Of a DNA stretch of 6,924 nt, positions 1-5,816 are shown piece by piece. The position numbers and the translations under genes are program-made. Numbering within the stretch: the first letter of the stretch is position 1; each line of letters begins with the position of its first letter. The stretch is from NCBI GenBank assembly GCA_004296145.1, contig SEBM01000221.1:1-6924 (forward strand), read 5' to 3'. The DNA is from Flavobacterium sp. (GTDB lineage Bacteria > Bacteroidota > Bacteroidia > Flavobacteriales > Flavobacteriaceae). The notes beneath the pieces were generated by a model. It was given only the letters and a program-made list of their open reading frames with translations. It did no database searches and was not told the DNA's origin.

Positions 1-87
1 CTTCAATTCTTATATGGTTTAAATGTATTAAATATTTTAAAATAATTTGAGTGTGTTTAATCTTTACTAAAATCTAAGTAAAAAAAA

Positions 88-127
88 CTTAGCAGCTTAA
101 TAACTCAGAACCTTAGCATCTTTAATA
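88..127. repeat. Degenerate 8-bp tandem repeat (CTTAGNAN)
   Basis: Five consecutive 8-bp units start at 88, 96, 104, 112 and 120: CTTAGCAG, CTTAATAA, CTCAGAAC, CTTAGCAT and CTTTAATA. All begin CTT or CTC, and three carry the TTAG or TCAG core followed by two variable bases. The array ends two bases short of the stop codon of the response regulator gene. A reverse-oriented CTAAGT at 74-79 can pair with ACTTAG at 87-92 across a seven-A loop. The rest of 1-129 is AT-rich and I see no gene in it. My impression that similar short-period repeats are scattered between Flavobacterium genes is from memory and was not checked here. Confidence 0.55.
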
Positions 128-129
128 AA

Positions 130-813
130 CTACACTTCAAATTTATAACCTACTCCTTTTATAGTTTTAAAAAGATCTTCTCCAATCTTTTCGCGTAACT
201 TTCTGATGTGAACATCAATTGTTCTTCCTCCAACTACAACTTCATTTCCCCAGACTTTATCAAGAATTTCATCTCTTTTAAAAACTTTCCCTGGTTTAGA
301 AGCCAATAAGTAAAACAATTCGAATTCTTTTCTTGGAAGCGCGATTTCTACATTGCCTTTTATGATCTTGTATTCTTCGCGGTTTATCTCAATTCCTCCA
401 ACATTTAAGGTATCAGTAACAACTTCTTGTTCTTTTAACCTTCTTAACAAAGCCTTTACTTTGCTTACCAATAATTTTGGTTTTATTGGTTTGGTGATAT
501 AATCATCTGCACCTGCATCGAAACCAGCAACTTGAGAATAATCTTCGCTTCTTGCTGTCAAAAATGTTATGATTACATTATTTAATTCAGGAATTTTTCT
601 AATGTGTTCGCAAGCTTCCATTCCGTCCATTTCAGCCATCATCACATCCATAATAATTAAGTCCGGTAATTCTTTTTGGGCTTTTGCGATGGCATCTTTA
701 CCATTTGAAGCAGTTACAATTTGATAGCCTTCCTGAGCAAGGTTATAGCCAACAATTTCCAGGATATCCGGTTCATCATCAACTAATAAGATCTTGGTTT
801 GTGTTTTTTTCAT
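130..813 (-). CDS. phoB: PhoB/OmpR-family response regulator transcription factor
   Basis: Cytoplasmic two-component response regulator of 227 residues, the usual length for the OmpR/PhoB family. The N-terminal receiver domain spans about residues 6-120. It shows the acidic pocket D12-D13, phosphoacceptor D56, switch threonine T86, Y105 and the invariant K108 in ITKP. A linker with LRRLK leads to a C-terminal winged-helix domain (about 132-227) with recognition-helix residues GRTIDVHIRKLREKIG and the wing TIKGVGYKF. I chose the ATG at 813 because it opens directly on the KILLVDDEP strand. An ATG at 840 and a TTG at 843 would add a non-conserved-looking leader. No cognate histidine kinase lies in the window; it could be beyond position 1. 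The residue four after D56 is Ala where the family usually has Pro. The adjacent 11-bp repeat arrays support a PhoB/PhoP-type role, but the symbol rests on family resemblance and context. Confidence 0.95.
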   Translation of the reverse strand: MKKTQTKILLVDDEPDILEIVGYNLAQEGYQIVTASNGKDAIAKAQKELPDLIIMDVMMAEMDGMEACEHIRKIPELNNVIITFLTARSEDYSQVAGFDAGADDYITKPIKPKLLVSKVKALLRRLKEQEVVTDTLNVGGIEINREEYKIIKGNVEIALPRKEFELFYLLASKPGKVFKRDEILDKVWGNEVVVGGRTIDVHIRKLREKIGEDLFKTIKGVGYKFEV

Positions 814-937
814 AAAATAGCAAAAATTGGGTTTTTTCATCAAATTTTTATGTCAAAAATCTAATGTTTTTTAATTGCGATGGTAAATATAATAATAAAT
901 CGACGGTTAAATTTCGCTGTTAACGGTAATTTAATCT

Positions 938-1003
938 CATAACAATTTGATAATCTACAGGACACAAAAACATAACAAGTGCGTAACATGAACTTTACAG
1001 GGC
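938..1003 (+). promoter_or_regulatory. Tandem 11-bp repeat array (Pho-box-like operator)
   Basis: Six consecutive 11-bp units can be laid end to end. Their 7-bp cores are CATAACA (938), GATAATC (949), GGACACA (960), CATAACA (971), CGTAACA (982) and CTTTACA (993). Position 3 of the unit is T in five of six units, and positions 5-7 read ACA in five of six. OmpR/PhoB-family regulators bind head-to-tail repeats with this period. The E. coli Pho box repeats every 11 bp, and the Bacillus PhoP box is built of TTAACA-like hexamers about 5 bp apart. The array lies between the divergent response regulator and receptor genes and ends 5 bp before the receptor -7 element, where a -33 element would otherwise be. 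Binding by the adjacent regulator is inferred. Confidence 0.7.
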
Positions 1004-1008
1004 GGTTC

Positions 1009-1016
1009 TTTCTTTG
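1009..1016 (+). promoter_or_regulatory. Probable -7 element of the receptor promoter
   Basis: TTTCTTTG differs from the Bacteroidota -7 consensus TAnnTTTG only at its second base. It lies 28 bases before the chosen receptor start and directly after the 11-bp array. No TTTG or TTG is present at the expected -33 position, so the promoter is probably weak without an activator. Confidence 0.45.
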
Positions 1017-1043
1017 CAAAAAAATAAATTAAACACAACTAAA

Positions 1044-3863
1044 ATGAAATTCAATCTTAAATTTCTATTATTTACATTATTTATCTGCACGATTTCGATC
1101 GCTCAAACCAAAGGTACAATTTCTGGGTTATTAACTGACAAAGAATCTAATAATCAGCCTTTACCTTTTGCAAATGTTTTACTTAAAGGTACAAATATTA
1201 GTGCAAACACCGACATTGACGGAAAATATTCTTTAAGTGTAAATCCTGGTAATTATACAGTAATCTTTAGTTTCGTAGGTTACGAATCTGTTGAGAAAGC
1301 TGTAACAGTTAAAGCTGGCGAAACTGTAACAGCAAATCAGGTACTTTCTTCAGGAGGTTATACACTACAAGATGTTGTAGTAAAATCTACTGCAAGCAAA
1401 GAAAAAGAAACTGCTTTATTATTAGAACAAAAAAATGCAGTCGTTATCAAACAATCTATTGGCGCACAGGAAATGTCAAGAAAAGGTGTTAGCGATGTTG
1501 AAGAAGGTTTAACAAAAATTACCGGAATCACAAAAGTTGACGGAAGAGGTTTATTTGTAAGAGGTCTTGAAGATCGTTACAACAGTCTTTTACTTAATGA
1601 CCTTGCTGTTCCATCAAACAATCCATTTAAAAAAATCATTCCTTTAGATATTTTCCCAACGGATATTGTAAGTGTTATCGAAACATACAAAACTTTCAAT
1701 ACTAACTTATATGGTGATTTTGCAGGAGCTACTTTCAACATAATAACAGCTCCTACGGGAAAAAGTCAAACAAAAATTAATTTTGGTGCTGGTTATACTA
1801 TTAATAATAACCTAAAGAAGTTCCTTATTTCCAGAGATGCAACGTCAACATCTGATTTTTTCGGATTTTCAGGTAACGAAAGAGATTTACCAGCTGCCTT
1901 GAACAAAACTCCTGGTAACCAAACATTTACCACAGACCAAGCTGCAAATGGATTTGGTTCAGGATATGATGTTAAAAGTGATGTTTCTCCTTTGAACACA
2001 AGTTTTGGAATTCTTCACTCAGAAAAATTCAATATTGGTAAAAACGATAACGTTTTTCAATATTTGATATCGCTTAACTATGATAATAAATATCAAATTA
2101 GAAATGGTGTCGATAGAATTTTCAACACTGCACAGGGTAACTACGATAATGATTTAGTTACATCTCAGTATAAATTTACCACAAACTCATCTGCATTGGT
2201 AGGTTTAACTTATAAGACAAAAAGACTTTCTCTTACATCAAACACAACGTATCTAAAATCTACAGAAAATTTAATACAAGATCAGTTAGGTTATACAAAT
2301 TCTAATGCAGCTCAAACAAATGGTTTTATAAGAATGAACCAATTACAGGAGTCTACTTTTTTTAACACGCAATTGTTTGGTAATTATAAAATAACTGAAG
2401 ACGAAAGACACACTATAAAATCGGGTGTTTCATACTCTACAACACAATATGAACTTCCTGACAGAAAATCTTTTAAGGGAACTAAAGTTAATGACGATAC
2501 AGCTTCAATATCATATAGTGGTAATAGTTTAACGAGACAATATCTTGATTTTAAAGGTGATCAACATATATCAGGTTTATTGGAATATAGTTGGAAATTT
2601 GGAAATGAAGATCTAAGCAAATCACACAAGCTTACAGCAGGATATAGCGGTTATATGAACAAAATGGGATCTGAATTTAGATTTTTGGTATCTCAATTAC
2701 TGCCTGGATCAAGTAATAGTGCTGTTTTTCCAACTAATACTCCTGATGCGACTTTTAGAAACGACATTTTAAACAACCAATTTACTTACAGAGAAGGAAC
2801 TAATTCAACTTATAAAGCAATGTTACAAGAGTTTATTAATGCTGGTTACTTAGACTTAGCATGGAAATTCTCTGAAAAATTTGAAGTAAATGTAGGCGCA
2901 AGACTTGAACAGACTCATAGAGAGACAAAATACAGAGAATCTGGAAGTTTTGAAGATCCATATCTAAAAATAATTAATGATAAAACGGATATCTTACCGT
3001 CTTTCAATACAAAGTACATTTTAAATGATAAATCAAACTTAAGATTTGCAGCCTCAAAAACAATTACAAGACCTGTAATTATGGAATCTTACCCTCTTGA
3101 GTTTGTAAACCCAGATGGTACTATAGAAAGAGGTAATCAATTTTTGATTAATAGTGATAATTACAATTTTGACTTGAAATACGAATTATTCCCAACCAAT
3201 AAGGAATTAATTTCTGCTACAATTTTCACTAAAATGATTGACAATCCAATTGAAAGATTATTTACAAACTCAGCAGGAAGTGGTGGACAAATTATAACAT
3301 ACGGCAATTCTAATAAAGCTGTATTGTACGGTGCTGAATTTGAGTTCTTATTCCAATTAGAAAGAATTTCTAAATCATTATCTAATTTCTCTATTGGTGC
3401 AAATGCTTCATTAATGGATACAAAAGTAACTATTGAAAAAACTTTTGAAAATGGAGTTAACAATCCAGAAACGATTGCAGTTGACAATAATCCATCCAGA
3501 AAACTACAAGGAGCATCACCTTGGATACTTAACGGTGATCTTAGATACGATTCTGAGTTTAGTGAAAAATGGAAAAGCTCTATGACTATGGTTTACAATC
3601 TTTATAGCAAAAGAATCTATGCCGTAGGTACAAATGGACTAGATAATTATTATGAAATGCCATTTGGTAAACTTGATTTTATCTGGCAAAACAAACTTTC
3701 AGACAAATTTGATGTTAAACTTTCTGTTGACAACATATTAAACCCAGCTTATAAAATAGAAATGGGTGACAAGAGCCGAATTGACATAACTGAAAGCGAT
3801 TTGACAGTTAGAGAATACAAAAAAGGAGTTGGTTTTTCTATGAATATATCTTATACATTCTAA
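1044..3863 (+). CDS. TonB-dependent outer-membrane receptor
   Basis: A 939-residue outer-membrane beta-barrel that should import a ligand using TonB/ExbBD energy. A Sec signal peptide (1-20, cleavage near SIA/Q) is followed by a carboxypeptidase-regulatory-like beta-sandwich (about 24-100) with the typical DGKYSL and FVGYE motifs. LQDVVV at 108-113 occupies the position of the Bacteroidota TonB box. The plug (about 130-250) contains VRGLEDRYN from residue 172, and the barrel ends in the terminal aromatic sequence SYTF, a BAM-type signal. I chose the ATG at 1044 because it begins the signal peptide; the in-frame TTG at 1014 overlaps the promoter element. Unlike SusC-type receptors there is no SusD neighbour; a lipoprotein follows after 135 bases with its own promoter. 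The substrate is not readable. The repeat array suggests induction by the divergent PhoB-like regulator and hence perhaps phosphate or organophosphate, but this is inference. Confidence 0.96.
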   Translation: MKFNLKFLLFTLFICTISIAQTKGTISGLLTDKESNNQPLPFANVLLKGTNISANTDIDGKYSLSVNPGNYTVIFSFVGYESVEKAVTVKAGETVTANQVLSSGGYTLQDVVVKSTASKEKETALLLEQKNAVVIKQSIGAQEMSRKGVSDVEEGLTKITGITKVDGRGLFVRGLEDRYNSLLLNDLAVPSNNPFKKIIPLDIFPTDIVSVIETYKTFNTNLYGDFAGATFNIITAPTGKSQTKINFGAGYTINNNLKKFLISRDATSTSDFFGFSGNERDLPAALNKTPGNQTFTTDQAANGFGSGYDVKSDVSPLNTSFGILHSEKFNIGKNDNVFQYLISLNYDNKYQIRNGVDRIFNTAQGNYDNDLVTSQYKFTTNSSALVGLTYKTKRLSLTSNTTYLKSTENLIQDQLGYTNSNAAQTNGFIRMNQLQESTFFNTQLFGNYKITEDERHTIKSGVSYSTTQYELPDRKSFKGTKVNDDTASISYSGNSLTRQYLDFKGDQHISGLLEYSWKFGNEDLSKSHKLTAGYSGYMNKMGSEFRFLVSQLLPGSSNSAVFPTNTPDATFRNDILNNQFTYREGTNSTYKAMLQEFINAGYLDLAWKFSEKFEVNVGARLEQTHRETKYRESGSFEDPYLKIINDKTDILPSFNTKYILNDKSNLRFAASKTITRPVIMESYPLEFVNPDGTIERGNQFLINSDNYNFDLKYELFPTNKELISATIFTKMIDNPIERLFTNSAGSGGQIITYGNSNKAVLYGAEFEFLFQLERISKSLSNFSIGANASLMDTKVTIEKTFENGVNNPETIAVDNNPSRKLQGASPWILNGDLRYDSEFSEKWKSSMTMVYNLYSKRIYAVGTNGLDNYYEMPFGKLDFIWQNKLSDKFDVKLSVDNILNPAYKIEMGDKSRIDITESDLTVREYKKGVGFSMNISYTF

Positions 3864-3872
3864 AAAAAAACA

Positions 3873-3934
3873 CTTAACAATTACAAAACACAAACTTAAA
3901 GAACGAGTGACAATTTGGTAACATTCTCTTAAAT
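3873..3934 (+). promoter_or_regulatory. Second 11-bp repeat array (Pho-box-like)
   Basis: Cores at 11-bp steps are CTTAACA (3873), CAAAACA (3884), CTTAAAG (3895), AGTGACA (3906), GGTAACA (3917) and CTTAAAT (3928). Four of six end in ACA. The pair at 3906 and 3917 is the best match to the array in front of the receptor gene; the others could partly reflect AT-rich composition. The array fills most of the gap between the receptor and the lipoprotein gene. It lies upstream of a perfect -7 element, so the lipoprotein is probably expressed from its own regulated promoter as well as by any read-through. Confidence 0.55.
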
Positions 3935-3947
3935 GCATTAAAAGAGA
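3925..3947. promoter_or_regulatory. Imperfect palindrome upstream of lipoprotein promoter
   Basis: TCTCTT at 3925-3930 is mirrored by AAGAGA at 3942-3947. The centre contains the perfect 8-bp palindrome AATGCATT (3932-3939). It overlaps the last, weakest unit of the 11-bp array and stops 7 bases before the -7 element. It could be a dimer-binding operator or a weak intercistronic hairpin, and chance is possible in such AT-rich DNA. Confidence 0.3.
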
Positions 3948-3954
3948 CTCAGAT

Positions 3955-3962
3955 TAAATTTG
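3955..3962 (+). promoter_or_regulatory. -7 element of the lipoprotein promoter
   Basis: TAAATTTG is an exact match to the Bacteroidota TAnnTTTG -7 element, 37 bases before the ATG at 3999. No TTTG or TTG stands at the usual -33 position. The upstream TAACA-like repeats lie in the same 11-bp phase relative to this element as in the receptor promoter. Its presence also argues against translation starting at the in-frame TTG at 3960. Confidence 0.6.
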
Positions 3963-3998
3963 TTGAAAATAAACACATCAAATAAAAAAATTAAACTT

Positions 3999-5225
3999 AT
4001 GAAAAAATTAGTATTCTGCTTAGCAGTTTTGGGAAGTATTTTTACAGGATGCTCAAGTGATGATGACAATGGAGGTGATACGGTAAAACAACCAGTAGTC
4101 GGAGAAATATCTTCAAACATTACAGCAAATAAAACTTATGCTTATGGTAACTATACCTTAAAAGGAATGATCAAAGTAAGCGAAGGTGTAACTCTTACTT
4201 TTGAGCCAGGTTGTACAATTACTTGCGATAAATCTACAGGAGAAAATGGTCTTATTATATTAAATGGAGGAAAACTAATTGCTAATGGTACTGCAGATGC
4301 TCCAATCGTTTTTACTGAAAAATCAAAAGTTGGAGGTGCTTGGGCTGGTATCATCATGTATGGTGATGCTCCAATTGTAAACTCAGCAACTGCTCCTGCT
4401 CCACAAACAGCAGTTTCAGAAGATGGTTTAAATATAAAATACGGAGGTGCAAATCCAACTCACAATGGAGGTTCATTGAAATATGTAAGAGTTGAATATG
4501 CTGGACAAGTAATCACAACTAACAGTAAAGAAAATAACGGATTCTCATTCTATTCTGTAGGATCTGGAACTGTATTAGACCACTTAGTTGCTTACAAAGG
4601 TAATGATGATGGTTTTGAATTTTACGGTGGAACTGCAAGTTTAACAAATGCAATTTCTTACGGTAATACTGATGATTCTTTTGACTGGCAAGATGGATGG
4701 AGAGGTCAGGAAAACACAAACTGGTTTGCATACCAAACAGGTGTTGCTAACTACGGTATGGAAGTAGAAGCTAAAAGTGTTAACAATGATTTCTGGCCAA
4801 AAGTTACTAACATCACTCTTAAAAGAGCTGCTGGTACAACTACAGAATCACAAGGTGAAATTCAATTGGATGCTATCCAATTTAAAAAAGAAGGAAATGG
4901 TGATTACAGCAACATCGTAATTGATGGTTATATCAGCCAAGCAGCTTCAGGTTCAATAGAAGCTTACAATGGTGGTGTGATTCAAATACAAGACAAAGTT
5001 ACTTATGATCACCAAGTTGCTGGAGGAAAAATTAAATTAAACAACGTTAAAATCACGAACTCTCCTCTTAATTTCATTTCAGGAGTTCCTGCATCATTCA
5101 CAGTAACTGCAGCTAGTTTTGTTCCTGCATCAAACTGGACAACTAGTACTACTGCTACAGGCGCTGTTTTAACACCTGGTGCTTGGGCTACAGTTGACGG
5201 AGTTAACTTGTTAGCGAAACTATAA
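3999..5225 (+). CDS. Surface lipoprotein with predicted right-handed beta-helix
   Basis: A 408-residue lipoprotein with signal peptide 1-17 and lipobox FTGC, so Cys18 would be lipidated. The following SSDDD resembles the Ser/Asp-rich export signal that sends Bacteroidota lipoproteins to the outer face of the outer membrane. The mature part is rich in short beta-strand turns with Gly/Asn corners, such as GGKLIANGTADAPIVFT (91-106), as in parallel beta-helix proteins. Two consecutive turns carry similar Asp-rich sequences, GNDDGFEF (201-208) and NTDDSFDW (223-230), possible ligand or metal sites. C72 and C76 may pair. I chose the ATG at 3999 because it opens the signal peptide. I recall relatives being labelled 'multidrug transporter' in databases. 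Nothing here supports that: there are no membrane helices beyond the signal. Position after the receptor suggests it is the receptor's ligand-binding or lid partner in place of SusD; this is inference. Confidence 0.93.
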   Translation: MKKLVFCLAVLGSIFTGCSSDDDNGGDTVKQPVVGEISSNITANKTYAYGNYTLKGMIKVSEGVTLTFEPGCTITCDKSTGENGLIILNGGKLIANGTADAPIVFTEKSKVGGAWAGIIMYGDAPIVNSATAPAPQTAVSEDGLNIKYGGANPTHNGGSLKYVRVEYAGQVITTNSKENNGFSFYSVGSGTVLDHLVAYKGNDDGFEFYGGTASLTNAISYGNTDDSFDWQDGWRGQENTNWFAYQTGVANYGMEVEAKSVNNDFWPKVTNITLKRAAGTTTESQGEIQLDAIQFKKEGNGDYSNIVIDGYISQAASGSIEAYNGGVIQIQDKVTYDHQVAGGKIKLNNVKITNSPLNFISGVPASFTVTAASFVPASNWTTSTTATGAVLTPGAWATVDGVNLLAKL

Positions 5226-5230
5226 TCCTC

Positions 5231-5280
5231 TAACATATAAAATGTTAAAAACATCCTAAAATTTTAGGATGTTTTTTTTT
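5231..5280 (+). terminator. Rho-independent terminator after the lipoprotein gene
   Basis: ACATCCTAAAA at 5251-5261 is perfectly complementary to 5262-5272, and flanking A and T runs extend the stem. Nine T residues (5272-5280) follow the hairpin. A smaller hairpin, TAACAT at 5231-5236 with ATGTTA at 5242-5247, lies just upstream. It should end receptor-lipoprotein transcription before the T9SS-domain gene. Confidence 0.9.
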
Positions 5281-5305
5281 GGCGTAATTTTTGTAATTTT
5301 TTTTG

Positions 5306-5313
5306 TATATTTA
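5306..5313 (+). promoter_or_regulatory. Weak candidate -7 element for the T9SS-domain gene
   Basis: TATATTTA differs from TAnnTTTG only in its last base and lies 19 bases before the ATG at 5332. The terminator upstream makes a separate promoter likely, but the surrounding T-rich tract makes such near-matches easy to find. No 11-bp TAACA array is evident here. Confidence 0.25.
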
Positions 5314-5331
5314 CTTATCTAAAAAAATGCG

Positions 5332-5670
5332 ATGGCAAAAAACTACTTTTATATTATAATCTTACTGGCTTTTTTCTTTACTGCAGGTGCTAATGCCCAG
5401 GATAGTAAACAAACGTCAAAACCTCAGGATGGAACTACTATAGAGGGGTTAAGCCTGTATCCTAATCCCGTTACAAGTGGAAAGGTTTACATTTCTACTA
5501 AAAACGATTTAGAAAAGGAAATTATTGTGTTTGATCTTTTAGGAAAAAAAGTTATCCAGACACATTTAACTTCAAGAGAATTAAATGTTGCCGATTTAAT
5601 CCCTGGTGTTTATATCATAAAAATCAGTGAAGAAAATGCTTCAGCAACCAGAAAGTTGATTATTCGATAA
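5332..5670 (+). CDS. Mini-protein: signal peptide plus T9SS type A sorting domain
   Basis: A 112-residue exported protein. Signal peptide 1-22 ends ANA, followed by Q23. A Lys/Ser/Thr-rich linker of about 16 residues leads to a C-terminal domain from about residue 40 to the end. This domain has the hallmarks of the T9SS type A sorting domain: YPNPV (43-47), VFDLLGKKV (66-74), LIPGVYIIKI (89-98) and the terminal TRKLIIR. That domain normally sits at the end of large secreted enzymes or adhesins, directs passage through the type IX secretion system and is then cleaved off. Here no cargo precedes it and the reading frame is intact, with its own start and signal, so it does not look like the remnant of a larger gene. 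Its role is unknown. It is isolated by terminators on both sides, so linkage to the receptor locus is only positional. Confidence 0.9.
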   Translation: MAKNYFYIIILLAFFFTAGANAQDSKQTSKPQDGTTIEGLSLYPNPVTSGKVYISTKNDLEKEIIVFDLLGKKVIQTHLTSRELNVADLIPGVYIIKISEENASATRKLIIR

Positions 5671-5679
5671 GAAAACATA

Positions 5680-5726
5680 AAAACTAAAAAAGGCCATTCA
5701 GATTTTGAATGGCCTTTTTTAGTTTT
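5680..5726. terminator. Strong bidirectional terminator (21-bp perfect stem)
   Basis: Bases 5680-5700 are exactly complementary to 5706-5726, with a 5-base loop. The GC core is GGCCATTCA paired with TGAATGGCC, flanked by A6 on the left and T6 on the right, so it can act in either direction. It closes the T9SS-domain gene ten bases after its stop codon. Its distal arm overlaps the left arm of the next inverted repeat. Confidence 0.93.
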
Positions 5727-5791
5727 CAGTCGCATTCACAGTTTTAGGAGCTACAAAACTGAGACCGAAAACTGCGACTGAAAACTAAAAA
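5716..5791. repeat. 76-bp cruciform-forming repeat element
   Basis: A perfect 19-bp inverted repeat has arms 5716-5734 and 5773-5791, with core AGTTTTCAGTCGCA. A nested 7-bp inverted repeat, CAGTTTT at 5739-5745 and AAAACTG at 5755-5761, lies inside it. The right half also reads as tandem near-copies of GAAAACTGNGACN at about 12-13-bp spacing. It encodes no protein. The structure resembles small dispersed palindromic (REP- or MITE-like) elements, but copy number cannot be judged from one window and no target-site duplication is obvious. Confidence 0.7.
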
Positions 5792-5795
5792 TAGA

Positions 5796-5803
5796 TATCT
5801 TTG
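5796..5803 (+). promoter_or_regulatory. -7 element of the acyltransferase promoter
   Basis: TATCTTTG matches TAnnTTTG exactly and lies 13 bases before the TTG start, implying a very short leader. The -33 region falls inside the right arm of the repeat element and shows no TTTG or TTG. Confidence 0.5.
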
Positions 5804-5816
5804 CACAAAAAAAGTT

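Noticed and set aside
74..92. CTAAGT/ACTTAG hairpin as terminator of the regulator gene
   Set aside because: Only six AT-rich base pairs around a seven-base loop, with the homopolymer in the loop rather than after the stem.
938..1003. CRISPR array
   Set aside because: The repeats are 11 bp, contiguous and degenerate, without spacers or cas genes; a regulator-binding array fits.
1014..1043. TTG start for the receptor ten codons upstream
   Set aside because: It overlaps the -7 element and adds residues before a canonical signal peptide; the ATG at 1044 is better.
1793..1999. 68-codon open frame on the minus strand inside the receptor gene
   Set aside because: It lies wholly inside the receptor coding region, has no recognisable domain and no promoter or leader of its own.
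3161..3487. 108-codon minus-strand open frame inside the receptor gene
   Set aside because: Antisense shadow of a clearly real barrel-coding sequence; no signal of an independent gene.
3960..3998. TTG start for the lipoprotein thirteen codons upstream
   Set aside because: It lies inside the TAAATTTG promoter element and would bury the signal peptide behind a polar leader.
3738..4120. Minus-strand open frames across the receptor-lipoprotein junction
   Set aside because: They overlap two well-supported genes and the regulatory spacer and show no family resemblance.
4151..5254. Minus-strand open frames inside the lipoprotein gene
   Set aside because: Composition mirrors the sense strand and one begins inside the terminator region; not coding.
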